DNA of 59,160 bases from Clostridia bacterium (GTDB lineage: Bacteria; Bacillota; Clostridia; Christensenellales; Aristaeellaceae), in contig JAUMVG010000011.1 in NCBI GenBank assembly GCA_030530315.1, positions 2,814-61,973 on the forward strand. The letters run 5' to 3'. The notes under the pieces were generated by a model, which saw nothing but the letters and a program-made list of their open reading frames with translations, made no database searches and was not told the DNA's origin. Shown here in pieces: positions 8,215-15,914 of this stretch. Every line of letters starts with the position of its first letter. The stretch's first letter is position 1. Both the position numbers and the translations under genes were made by a program.

Positions 8215-8363
8215 TGCCGCTTCACCCCGCATCCCTGCATGCAATGGGCGCAGTCTCCCCCGCAGGAGAGCTTGCCCCGCCGGCGGTCCCGGACGACCTT
8301 GCGCGCCGCGAAAAACAGCGCGGCAGCCACCGTCCCGAGGACGATCCAGTCCCACAGCCTCAT
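8211..8363 (-). CDS. FeoB-associated Cys-rich membrane protein
   Basis: A 50-aa protein: one N-terminal membrane helix (WIVLGTVAAALFFAARKVV), a basic stretch RDRRRGK, then CGGDCAHCMQGC. The CxxxCxxCxxxC tail is the hallmark of the small FeoB-associated Cys-rich family found next to feoB in Firmicutes, thought to assist or modulate ferrous-iron transport. GAGGTGA lies 7 nt before the ATG. It lies between feoAB and the HMA gene, overlapping the latter by 4 nt. Confidence 0.9.
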   Translation of the reverse strand: MRLWDWIVLGTVAAALFFAARKVVRDRRRGKLSCGGDCAHCMQGCGVKRQ

Positions 8364-8417
8364 AGCGCTCACCTCACCGCGCCGCCGGCATCACCGGCGG
8401 CCCAATTATTGTTCCCG

Positions 8418-8447
8418 GCCGCCCGGGAGGAAATCCTCCCGGGCGGC
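8418..8447 (-). other. Strong hairpin after feoAB
   Basis: A perfect 14-bp inverted repeat (GCCGCCCGGGAGGA arm, 2-nt loop) lies 7 bp past the feoAB stop codon. No U-run follows on the minus strand, so it may reduce expression of, or stabilise mRNA before, the two small downstream genes rather than end transcription. Confidence 0.6.
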
Positions 8448-8453
8448 GATTCA

Positions 8454-10802
8454 TCACATGAAGCCCAGTGCCAGGCCGATCAGCCGCACCACCAGCGCGG
8501 CCACCCAGGCCACGGCGCACTGCCAGAGCACCACGCCCAGGGCCCACTTGCCGCCCAGCTCCCGGCGGATGGAGGCCACCGCCGCCACGCAGGGGGTGTA
8601 CAGCAGGCTGAACACCAGCAGGGAGGCCGCGGTCAGCGAGGTCATCACGGTGGTGACGCCTTCGGCGTAGAGCACGTTCAGCACGGTGACGACGCTCTCC
8701 TTGGCCATGAAGCCGCTGATCAGCGAGGTGCAGATGCGCCAGTCGCCCAGGCCGACGGGTCGGAACAGCGGCACCAGCACGCCGGAGATCATCGCCAGGA
8801 TGCTGTCTCCGGAATCCTCCACCAGGTTGAAGTGGAGGTCGAAGCTCTGCAGCACCCACACCACGATGGTGGCGATCAGTATGACCGAGAAGGCCCGCTG
8901 CAAGAAGTCCTTCGCCTTCTCCCACAGCAGCATGGCCACGCTGCGGGGGCTGGGCAGCCGGTAGTTGGGCAGCTCCATGACAAAGGGCACGGCCTCGCCC
9001 TTGAACAGCGTGTTCTTGAACAGCAGCGCCACCAGTATGCCGACGATGATGCCCAGCACGTACAGCTCCGTCATGATCAGGCCGCCCCGGCCCGGGAAGA
9101 ACGCCTGCACGAAGAAGGCGTAGATGGGCACCTTGGCGGTGCAGCTCATGAACGGCGTCAGCAGTATGGTCATCTTGCGGTCCCGCTCGCTGGGCAGGGT
9201 GCGGGTGGACATCACCGCCGGCACCGTGCAGCCGAAGCCGATCAGCATCGGCACGATGCTGCGCCCGGACAGGCCGATGCGCCGCAGCAGCCGGTCCATG
9301 ACGAAGGCCACGCGGGCGATGTACCCGCTGTCCTCCAACAGCGACAGGAAGAAGAACAGCGTGACGATGATGGGCAGGAAGCTGAGCACGCTGCCCACGC
9401 CCTCGAAGATGCCGCCGATCACCAGGCCGTGCAGCACCTCGTTGACACCGGCGGAGGTCATCGCGCCGTCCACCAGGTCCGTCAGCGCCTCGATACCCAT
9501 GGCCAGCAGGTCCTGCAGCCACGGCCCGATCACGTTGAAGGTCAGCCAGAACACCACGCCCATGATGGCGATGAACATCGGTATGGCGGTGAACCGGCCC
9601 GTCAGCACCCGGTCGATGCGCTGGCTGCGCAGGTGCTCCCGGCTCTCCCGGGGGCGGGTGACGCAGCTGTCGCACACCTTCTGGATGAAGGCGAAGCGCA
9701 TGTCGGCGATGGCGGCGCTGCGGTCCAGGCCGCGCTCCTTCTCCATCTGAAGCACGATGTGCTCCAGGGTCTCCCGCTCGTTCTGGTCCAGCTCCAGCTG
9801 GCTGAGGATCAGCTGGTCGCCCTCGATGATCTTGCTGGCCGCGAACCTCGGCGGCAGCCCGGCCCGCACGGCGTGGTCCTCGATCAGATGGACCACCGCG
9901 TGCAGGCAGCGGTGCACCGCGCCGCCGTGGTCGGTGCTGTCGCAGAAGTCCTGCCGCAGCGGCCTTTCCTGGTAGTGGGCGATGTGCAGCGCGTGCTTCA
10001 CCAGCTCGTCCACGCCCTGGTTCTTCGCCGCGGAAATGGGCACCACGGGCACGCCCAGCATGGCCTCCATGCCGTTGATGTCGATGGAGCCGCCGTTGCC
10101 GTTCACCTCGTCCATCATGTTCAGGGCCACCACCGTGGGCACGTTCATCTCCAGCAGCTGCATGGTCAGGTACAGGTTGCGCTCGATGTTGGTGGCGTCC
10201 ACGATGTTGATGATGGCCTTGGGCTTCTCGTTCAGCACGAAGTTGCGGGACACCAGCTCCTCGCTGGAGTAGGGCGACATGGAGTAGATGCCCGGCAGAT
10301 CGGTGATGGAGGTGTCCTGGCGGCCGCGGATCGCGCCGTCCTTGCGGTCCACCGTCACGCCGGGGAAATTGCCCACGTGCTGGTTTGCGCCGGTCAGCTG
10401 GTTGAACAGCGTGGTCTTGCCGCTGTTCTGGTTGCCCACCAGCGCGAAGGTCAGCTTCGTGCCCTCGGGCAGAGGATCGCCGCTGCCCTTGGCATGGTAC
10501 TTGCCGTCCTCGCCCAGGCCCAGGTGGGGCTTTTCACGGTTGCGGGCGCGGTCGCCCTCTCCGCCCGCCGCCCGCTTCTGGGTCGGCGTCACGTCGATCT
10601 TCGCGGCGTCCGCCAGCCTCAGCGTCAGCTCGTAGCCGTGGATGCGCAGCTCCATGGGGTCGCCCATGGGCGCCAGCTTGACCAGCGTTACCTCCGCGCC
10701 GGGAATGACGCCCATATCCAGGAAGTGCTGACGCAGCGCGCCCTCGCCCCCCACCGCGTCGATCCGGGCGCTCTGGCCGATTTTCAGGTCTCTCAGGGTC
10801 AT
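8454..10802 (-). CDS. feoAB: Fused FeoA-FeoB ferrous iron transporter
   Basis: A 782-aa fusion. Residues 1-75 are a FeoA SH3-like domain (MTLRDLKIGQSARIDAVGG...). A roughly 45-residue linker leads to the FeoB GTPase domain with G1 GNQNSGKTT (123-131), G3 DLPG (168-171), G4 NMMD and G5 SAAKNQG, followed by the polytopic membrane domain with Gate-type repeats. FeoB imports Fe2+ under anaerobic conditions. The start at 10802 follows GGGGAGAGG. It lies 116 bp downstream of a MarR-type regulator and upstream of the Cys-rich and HMA proteins, forming an iron operon. Confidence 0.96.
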   Translation of the reverse strand: MTLRDLKIGQSARIDAVGGEGALRQHFLDMGVIPGAEVTLVKLAPMGDPMELRIHGYELTLRLADAAKIDVTPTQKRAAGGEGDRARNREKPHLGLGEDGKYHAKGSGDPLPEGTKLTFALVGNQNSGKTTLFNQLTGANQHVGNFPGVTVDRKDGAIRGRQDTSITDLPGIYSMSPYSSEELVSRNFVLNEKPKAIINIVDATNIERNLYLTMQLLEMNVPTVVALNMMDEVNGNGGSIDINGMEAMLGVPVVPISAAKNQGVDELVKHALHIAHYQERPLRQDFCDSTDHGGAVHRCLHAVVHLIEDHAVRAGLPPRFAASKIIEGDQLILSQLELDQNERETLEHIVLQMEKERGLDRSAAIADMRFAFIQKVCDSCVTRPRESREHLRSQRIDRVLTGRFTAIPMFIAIMGVVFWLTFNVIGPWLQDLLAMGIEALTDLVDGAMTSAGVNEVLHGLVIGGIFEGVGSVLSFLPIIVTLFFFLSLLEDSGYIARVAFVMDRLLRRIGLSGRSIVPMLIGFGCTVPAVMSTRTLPSERDRKMTILLTPFMSCTAKVPIYAFFVQAFFPGRGGLIMTELYVLGIIVGILVALLFKNTLFKGEAVPFVMELPNYRLPSPRSVAMLLWEKAKDFLQRAFSVILIATIVVWVLQSFDLHFNLVEDSGDSILAMISGVLVPLFRPVGLGDWRICTSLISGFMAKESVVTVLNVLYAEGVTTVMTSLTAASLLVFSLLYTPCVAAVASIRRELGGKWALGVVLWQCAVAWVAALVVRLIGLALGFM

Positions 10803-10874
10803 GTTCCTCTCCCCTTTTCTTTCGATTGGAACTTTTTATCCAAAGGTTTTATTGGAAGCATTAGGGTCAAACAG

Positions 10875-10924
10875 AAAGCATCCGCAGATGCTTTTCTTTT
10901 CATTGAAAAACGCAGTTTTCAATG
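10875..10924 (-). promoter_or_regulatory. Two hairpins between marR and feoAB
   Basis: AAAGCATC/GATGCTTT with a CGCA loop (about 10876-10895) and CATTGAAAA/TTTTCAATG (10901-10909/10916-10924) lie in the 116-bp gap; the second covers the marR stop codon. The first is followed by U-rich sequence on the minus strand only weakly. They may attenuate read-through from marR into feoAB. Confidence 0.5.
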
Positions 10925-11341
10925 CGTTTGATAGTAATTCAGGCACCGCCCCAGCAACCGCAGCGCTTCCCGGGCGTCCTCGTCGCCCAGGTAGCCCAGC
11001 AGCGCGGCTTGCCGCCGGGTGAAATCCCGGTGGAGCGCCTTCGCCGCCTCGACGCCCGCGTCCGTCAGCGAGACGTGGACCCGCCGCCGGTCGTCCGCGT
11101 CCTGGAGCCGGAGCACCAGGCCCTTTTCCTCCAGCCTGCGCAGGATGTTGGCCACCCGGCCGGTGGTCAGCCCCATCCGGGCCATGATCTCGCCGGGCAG
11201 CATCGAGCGGTTCACGCGATACAGGCACAGGAGCACCCCGTCCTCGCCCTGGGCGATGACGGCATCGCTCAGCCGGTACAGCTCCTTCAGATGGTCGAAA
11301 TGCATCTGAATCAGCTGCTCTGTCAGGCGGTTGTCCTCCAC
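10919..11341 (-). CDS. MarR-family regulator of the feo operon
   Basis: A 140-aa winged-helix regulator: dimerisation helices at both ends and a central wHTH (GEIMARMGLTTGRVANILRRLEEKGLVLRLQDADDRRRVHVSLTDAG) with the DxRR wing typical of MarR. I prefer the GTG start at 11341, which has GGGAGGGAG upstream. An in-frame ATG at 11368 would sit on the predicted transcription start of the promoter at 11374-11402. Position just upstream of feoAB and a palindrome covering its own promoter suggest autoregulation and control of iron uptake. Inducer unknown. Confidence 0.85.
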   Translation of the reverse strand: MEDNRLTEQLIQMHFDHLKELYRLSDAVIAQGEDGVLLCLYRVNRSMLPGEIMARMGLTTGRVANILRRLEEKGLVLRLQDADDRRRVHVSLTDAGVEAAKALHRDFTRRQAALLGYLGDEDAREALRLLGRCLNYYQTH

Positions 11342-11365
11342 GGCGCGCTCGCTCCCTCCCATACT

Positions 11366-11416
11366 CATAAGTTAGTATAATCACACTAACTTATGCTGTC
11401 AAGTTAAATTTAACTT
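11366..11416 (-). promoter_or_regulatory. marR-feo promoter with two operator-like palindromes
   Basis: On the minus strand, a consensus -35 TTGACA (11397-11402), a 17-bp spacer and -10 TATACT (11374-11379) form a strong promoter. A perfect palindrome with 11-bp arms CATAAGTTAGT/ACTAACTTATG (11366-11376 and 11385-11395) covers the -10 and spacer. A second perfect 16-bp palindrome AAGTTAAATTTAACTT (11401-11416) abuts the -35. Both share an AAGTTA half-site, as expected for a MarR dimer operator. Confidence 0.85.
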
Positions 11417-11448
11417 ACCAGTGCGAAAGCGTCTCGCGGACCCGCAAA

Positions 11449-11486
11449 TCGGCGGCTCCCGGCGCTGTTCGCCGGAAGCCGCCGAT
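11449..11486 (-). terminator. Terminator-like hairpin after the L,D-transpeptidase gene
   Basis: Arms ATCGGCGGCT...AGCCGCCGAT with an inner CCGGCG pairing form a long GC-rich stem shortly after the stop codon at 11493. Only a short U tract follows. Confidence 0.55.
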
Positions 11487-11492
11487 GATTTC

Positions 11493-12602
11493 CTATCGAA
11501 TGACGATCTTCACCCCGGGCCTGGCCCACTGGATGATCTTCTTCATCGTGCTCTGAGGCACGGCCACGCACCCGCCGGTGGACTTCTTCGAGCCGGTGCA
11601 GTGCAGGAAGATGCAGCTGCCCTTGCCGGGGGTGCCCTCGGCGTTGTAGTCGATGAACATGCAGTAGTTGTACACGCCCTTGTAGTTGATCAGGTACTCG
11701 TCCTTGCCGTTGTGCTTGCGGTCGGCGGTGCGCTCGTCCACCAGCTGATTGTAATACTTGCTGGAGGAGTCCCCGCACCAATAGTGGTACTTGGTCACCT
11801 TGGTATAGGGCATGTTGGCCCCGGGATCGTCCTTGATGCCGAAGGGGGTGGTCAGGTTGTAGGTCCCCACCGGAGTGCGCTCGTCGCCCGCGACGGTCTT
11901 GCCGAGGCCCTTGCGGCCCACGTAGGCCGTGCTCTCGAACAGCTTCTTCCAGGTGCCGTTCTGCTTCTCGTGCACGGACAGCGTGGCGGTGCTGCCGGAG
12001 ATGTAATCCACCAGTACGATCTGGTCCGTCTGGGACGCGCACTCCAGCTTCGCGGCCTCGCTGCCCTCCGCGGCGCTCTCCTCGGGCGCGGCGGCGGGGG
12101 CGGTCACGGTCACCTTGATGGTCAGCTTCTGCCTGCCGTACTTCACCTTCAGCTTGGTGGCGCCCGCCTTCTTGCCGGCGATCACGCCCTTCTTGCTGAC
12201 GGTGGCGATCTTCTTGTTGCCCATCGTGTACTTTTCCACGCCGCCCCGGGGCAGGCTGAACTTCTCGCCCACCTTCACCGAGACCTCCTTGGGCAGCACC
12301 ACGACGCCCAGCTTGGCCGACGCGCCGCCCCCGGAGGCGGTGATCACGGACTTGCCCACGGCCACGGCCTTGATCCTGCCCCCCGCGGCCAGGGCGACGC
12401 CCTCGTCGGAGCTCTCCCAGATCAGTTCCGAAGCCTTGATCCGCTTCACCTTGGGCTTCACGGTCACCGTGCCGCCCTCCTGCATCAGGCCGACCTTCAC
12501 CGGCATCTTTATGGTGGGCTTCTTCGCCGCCAGGGCGTCCGCCGGCAGCGCCAGCAGCAGCGCCGCCAGCAGCAGCGCGCTCAGCCATCTTCGCATGCTC
12601 AT
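11493..12602 (-). CDS. Secreted Ig-like / L,D-transpeptidase (YkuD) protein
   Basis: A 369-aa protein with a signal peptide (residues 1-26, ending ADALAA), two bacterial Ig-like (BIG2-type) repeats at about 30-110 and 112-180, a linker, and a C-terminal YkuD domain. The catalytic motif is HCTGSKKSTGGC (334-345), with Cys345 as the likely nucleophile. YkuD enzymes form 3-3 peptidoglycan cross-links or attach proteins to the wall. ATG 12602 follows GGGAGGAATACGAT. Ig repeats probably anchor or present the enzyme in the wall. Confidence 0.92.
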   Translation of the reverse strand: MSMRRWLSALLLAALLLALPADALAAKKPTIKMPVKVGLMQEGGTVTVKPKVKRIKASELIWESSDEGVALAAGGRIKAVAVGKSVITASGGGASAKLGVVVLPKEVSVKVGEKFSLPRGGVEKYTMGNKKIATVSKKGVIAGKKAGATKLKVKYGRQKLTIKVTVTAPAAAPEESAAEGSEAAKLECASQTDQIVLVDYISGSTATLSVHEKQNGTWKKLFESTAYVGRKGLGKTVAGDERTPVGTYNLTTPFGIKDDPGANMPYTKVTKYHYWCGDSSSKYYNQLVDERTADRKHNGKDEYLINYKGVYNYCMFIDYNAEGTPGKGSCIFLHCTGSKKSTGGCVAVPQSTMKKIIQWARPGVKIVIR

Positions 12603-12734
12603 ATCGTATTCCTCCCGCGAAGGTCGCCGGGGCGGCCTTCGCACACTTTCTCCATTCTATCCGCATCAGTATAGCACACAATCATGACGCCGCTGTGCCC
12701 ATACCCGGGAGAAAATACTCTATTTGCGCGTACT

Positions 12735-12775
12735 AAAACAAAAGAGCCGGCTTCGGACGGAGTTCCGTCGAAGCC
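12735..12775 (-). terminator. Terminator of the P-type ATPase gene
   Basis: The stem GGCTTCG-CGG/CCG-CCGAAGCC is followed on the minus strand by TCTTTTGTTTT, just past the ATPase stop codon. Confidence 0.75.
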
Positions 12776-12808
12776 TAAATACTGCTTTATTGCAGTTTGT
12801 TTCGGGAA

Positions 12809-14662
12809 TCAGAATTTCCGATCGTACAGCAGCGCGGCCAGCAGCACGACGAAGCAGGAGCCCGCGTTGTGCACCAGCGCGCCGGTGGTGGGGTTCAGCA
12901 CGCCCAGTACCGACAGCGTGACCGCCGCGAAGTTGATGCACATGGACAGCGTGATGGCCACGCGAATGGTCCTGACGGTGGCGTTGGACAGCCGCTTGAG
13001 ATAGGGCAGCTTCGAGATGTCGTCGGTCATCAGCGCCACGTCCGCCGCGTCCACAGCGATGTCCGAGCCCATCGCGCCCATGGCCACGCCCACGTCTGCC
13101 GTCTTGAGCGCCGGGGCGTCGTTCACGCCGTCGCCGATCATGCAAACCTTTCCCTTTTGTTTGAGTTCGGAGACGATGCCCACCTTTTCCTCCGGCAGCA
13201 GGTCCGCGCGCACGTCCTGTATGCCGACCTTTGAGGCAAAGAACCTCGCGGCGGTGGCGTGGTCGCCGGTCAACAGCACGGCGCGGGTGTTCATTGCCGC
13301 GAGGCGGCTGACCATGTCGGCGGCCTCCGGGCGAAGCACGTCGGACAGGGCGATGATGCCGATGACGCGCCGCGCGTCCGCGATGATGACGGAGGCCTTG
13401 CCCTCGCCGCGCAGCCTGTCGAGGGCCGCCCGGGCGTTCTCATCCAGACGGACGTCTGCCTCCGCGACGTACTTCTCGTTGCCGAGGCGATAGCCCTTGC
13501 CGTCCACCGTCGCGGAGATGCCCTTGCCAGCGCTCATCCTGAAGTCGGAGACCGGCAGCAGGGGCATGTCCTTCGCGCGTTCGGCGATGGCCTTGCCCAG
13601 CGGGTGCTCGCTCAGCCTTTCCGCGGAGGCGGCCAGGACCAGCAGCGCGTCGGCCGTCATGTCCGTCATGGGGAGGATATCGCTGACCTCCAGCCGCCCG
13701 TAGGTCAGCGTGCCGGTCTTGTCGAAGGCGATGGTGTCCACGCCGCCCATGCGCTCCAGCGCCTCGCCGGACTTGATGATGACACCGTGCTTCGTGGCCT
13801 GGCCGATGGCCGCCATGATGGCCGTGGGCGTGGCCAGCACCAGGGCGCAGGGGCAGAACACCACCATGACCGTCACGCCGCGCACGATGTCGCCGGTGAC
13901 GAGCCACGCCAGTATAGCGATGGTCAGCGCGATGGGCACCAGCCAGCTGGCCCATCGGTCAGCGATGCGCTGGGTGGGGGCCTGGTGGTTCCCGGCGTCC
14001 TCGACCATGCGGATCAGCTTCTGAAGGGCGCTGTCCCCGCTGACCTTCGTCACCTCGATGTCGATGGCCCCGAAGCGGTTGATGGCGCCGCTGAACACGC
14101 TGTCGCCGACGGCCACGTCCACCGGCAGGCTCTCGCCGGTCATCACGGACTGATCCACCGAGGTCTCGCCGGTCCGTATGACGCCGTCCACGGGAATGGT
14201 CTCGCCGGGCAGCACGCGCACGGTATCGGCGACCTTTATCCGTTCCACGGGCAGTATGGTTTCCTTCCCGTTTTCAATCACCCTGCCGGTCTCGGGCGCC
14301 AGGGCGATCAGGTTCCTGAGCCCCTTCTTCGCCCGCTCGGTGGTCATGTCCTCCAGCAGCGCGCCGATCTCCATGATGAAGGCCACCTCGCCCGCGGCGA
14401 AAAGATCGCCGATCAGTATGGCGGCGATCATGGCGATGGAGATCAGAAGCGCCGAGGAGATCTTGGCGATGCCCCGGTTGTGGATGACGCGCCAGACGGA
14501 CAGGTACAGGAGCGGGATGCCGCAGATCACCACGCACACCCAGGCCAGCTTTTCCCCGGCTGGATACCCCACCCGCGGCAGTATGAATGAAGCCAGCAGG
14601 AACAACCCGCCCACGAGGGTCATCGGCCAACCCGCCAGGAAATCATTGATCTTCTTGAGCAT
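12809..14662 (-). CDS. P1B-type heavy-metal-transporting ATPase
   Basis: A 617-aa metal pump of the ZntA/CadA-like class. Motifs seen: TGES (175-178), the membrane metal site CPC (270-272), phosphorylation site DKTGT (314-318), SEHPLGKAI and GDGVNDAP. There is no N-terminal HMA domain, so the first recognisable parts are membrane helices. The C-terminus HNAGSCFVVLLAALLYDRKF resembles Zn/Cd/Co exporters. ATG 14662 has GGAGG upstream. It is divergent from a TetR-family regulator that could control it. Metal specificity cannot be settled from sequence alone. Confidence 0.93.
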   Translation of the reverse strand: MLKKINDFLAGWPMTLVGGLFLLASFILPRVGYPAGEKLAWVCVVICGIPLLYLSVWRVIHNRGIAKISSALLISIAMIAAILIGDLFAAGEVAFIMEIGALLEDMTTERAKKGLRNLIALAPETGRVIENGKETILPVERIKVADTVRVLPGETIPVDGVIRTGETSVDQSVMTGESLPVDVAVGDSVFSGAINRFGAIDIEVTKVSGDSALQKLIRMVEDAGNHQAPTQRIADRWASWLVPIALTIAILAWLVTGDIVRGVTVMVVFCPCALVLATPTAIMAAIGQATKHGVIIKSGEALERMGGVDTIAFDKTGTLTYGRLEVSDILPMTDMTADALLVLAASAERLSEHPLGKAIAERAKDMPLLPVSDFRMSAGKGISATVDGKGYRLGNEKYVAEADVRLDENARAALDRLRGEGKASVIIADARRVIGIIALSDVLRPEAADMVSRLAAMNTRAVLLTGDHATAARFFASKVGIQDVRADLLPEEKVGIVSELKQKGKVCMIGDGVNDAPALKTADVGVAMGAMGSDIAVDAADVALMTDDISKLPYLKRLSNATVRTIRVAITLSMCINFAAVTLSVLGVLNPTTGALVHNAGSCFVVLLAALLYDRKF

Positions 14663-14704
14663 AAGCGCCTCCGGTTAGACACGGTTAATGATCTATCATC
14701 TTAG

Positions 14705-14733
14705 ATTATAGCGTTCGGAACAGCCCAATACAA
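14705..14733 (-). promoter_or_regulatory. Promoter of the P-type ATPase gene
   Basis: On the minus strand, -35 TTGTAT (14728-14733), a 17-bp spacer and a perfect -10 TATAAT (14705-14710). Confidence 0.6.
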
Positions 14734-14943
14734 TAATCAAATCACCCATCCTGTGTTTTACTGGACAAAATGGCGAAAATGTGCTGAATCTGACGTTATT
14801 AAATTATCGTAAATTACAGAACATTTTGTTTGATAAAATACATAACGGTGGACGTGTGCTTGGTTAAGTCAGTATAATAAATATGTGGTATGGGAAAAGT
14901 CTACAGTTACAGGCGGACCAGGAAAGGCTATCGGTGCGATATC

Positions 14944-15507
14944 ATGCGGACGGACAGGCGGGTACAAAAGACGCACGCCGCGATCATGCAGGCGTTTGAA
15001 AAGCTGCTGATGAAGAAGAGCTATGATGATATCACCATACAGGACATCATCGAAGCAGCGAACATCGGCCGCAGCACCTTCTATGCCCATTTTGAGACCA
15101 AGGACAGCCTGCTGGACGCGATTTGCAGCGGCCTGTTTGACCACATCTTCGCGGAGCACCTGAACGCGGAGCCGGGACACGACTTTTCCGGCAGCGAAGA
15201 GGACGTGGAGGCCAAGATCATCCACACGCTGTACCACCTCCAGGAGGACCGCAAACGGCTGTCCCGGATCTTCTCCTGCGAAAGCGCGGGGCTGTTCTGG
15301 GAGTACTTCCAGTTCCGGTTTTCCGCCTTCGTCCAGCGGGAGATCGTACCGGCGCTGACGGTGGATATCGTCGATGTTCCCAGGGACTACGTGGTGGATT
15401 TCATCTGCAACGCCTTTACTTCGACGGTGAAGTGGTGGTTCTACCAGGGGTTGAAGGCGACGCCGGAGGAAGTAAGCGGGTATTTCCTGCGCATGGCGCT
15501 CCGTTAG
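14944..15507 (+). CDS. TetR-family transcriptional regulator
   Basis: A 187-aa regulator. The N-terminal HTH reads RRVQKTHAAIMQAFEKLLMKKSYDDITIQDIIEAANIGRSTFYAHFETKDSLL, typical of TetR; the C-terminal ligand domain resembles the TetR_C type often found in Firmicutes. I use ATG 14944 because the -10 box TATAAT at 14873-14878 places transcription start only a few bases before the alternative ATG at 14890. The AGGAAAGG site is about 15 nt upstream, which is loose. It is divergent from the metal ATPase and followed by the cobalamin riboswitch. Confidence 0.85.
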   Translation: MRTDRRVQKTHAAIMQAFEKLLMKKSYDDITIQDIIEAANIGRSTFYAHFETKDSLLDAICSGLFDHIFAEHLNAEPGHDFSGSEEDVEAKIIHTLYHLQEDRKRLSRIFSCESAGLFWEYFQFRFSAFVQREIVPALTVDIVDVPRDYVVDFICNAFTSTVKWWFYQGLKATPEEVSGYFLRMALR

Positions 15508-15538
15508 CCGAACAAAATGAAACTGACAATTGAACAGG

Positions 15539-15726
15539 GCTTGCAGTGCTTCGGACGGCGACGAACCGCCCGGAGATAATAGAGAATCATGTGAAAGTCA
15601 TGAACGGGCCCGCCGCTGTAAGCGCAGATGGGTGACGCGAGGCGAAAGCCGGTCATTGGGGAAACCTGAGAAGGCCGCGTCAACCGGACGAGAGTCCATG
15701 CGCGAGTCAGAAGACCTGCTGCAAGC
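15539..15726 (+). ncRNA. Cobalamin riboswitch
   Basis: The region carries the hallmarks of an adenosylcobalamin aptamer: GAATCATGTGAAAGTC, the GCCGCTGTAAGC core segment, and the B12-box-like GAGTCAGAAGACCTGCTG. Closing helix P1 is formed by GCTTGCAG (15539-15546) and CTGCAAGC (15719-15726). It precedes the tetrapyrrole/corrin operon and should lower its expression when B12 is abundant. An open frame through this region is not a gene. Confidence 0.93.
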
Positions 15727-15776
15727 TGTAGATGCCATTGGACGGACTTTCCGATGGCTTATGCTATGGAAAAAGA

Positions 15777-15822
15777 CGGCTGTAGCAATGCACATGCGTG
15801 CGTTGCTGCAGCCGATTTTGTT
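15777..15822 (+). terminator. Riboswitch-controlled terminator
   Basis: CGGCTGTAGCAATGCAC pairs with GTGCGTTGCTGCAGCCG across a short loop and is followed by ATTTTGTT. It lies between the B12 aptamer and hemA, so the expression platform is most likely transcriptional attenuation. Confidence 0.8.
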
Positions 15823-15914
15823 GGGATTCTGCATCATCAGGAAGACGGAGCGTTTTCCGGGGCGGCGGGTTGCAATGGAACGCGCCGAAAATCATTTATA
15901 AGGAAGGAAAAACG

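Noticed and set aside
8215-8355. Longer N-terminus for the HMA protein
   Set aside because: This stretch is the 50-aa FeoB-associated gene in another frame; the GTG at 8214 gives a clean membrane-helix start.
8244-10931. 895-codon open frame on the plus strand
   Set aside because: It is antisense to feoAB and has the same H/Q/A/G-rich shadow composition.
15530-15901. Open frame of 123 codons upstream of hemA
   Set aside because: It runs through the conserved cobalamin aptamer and the terminator; the encoded sequence has no protein-like pattern or ribosome-binding site.
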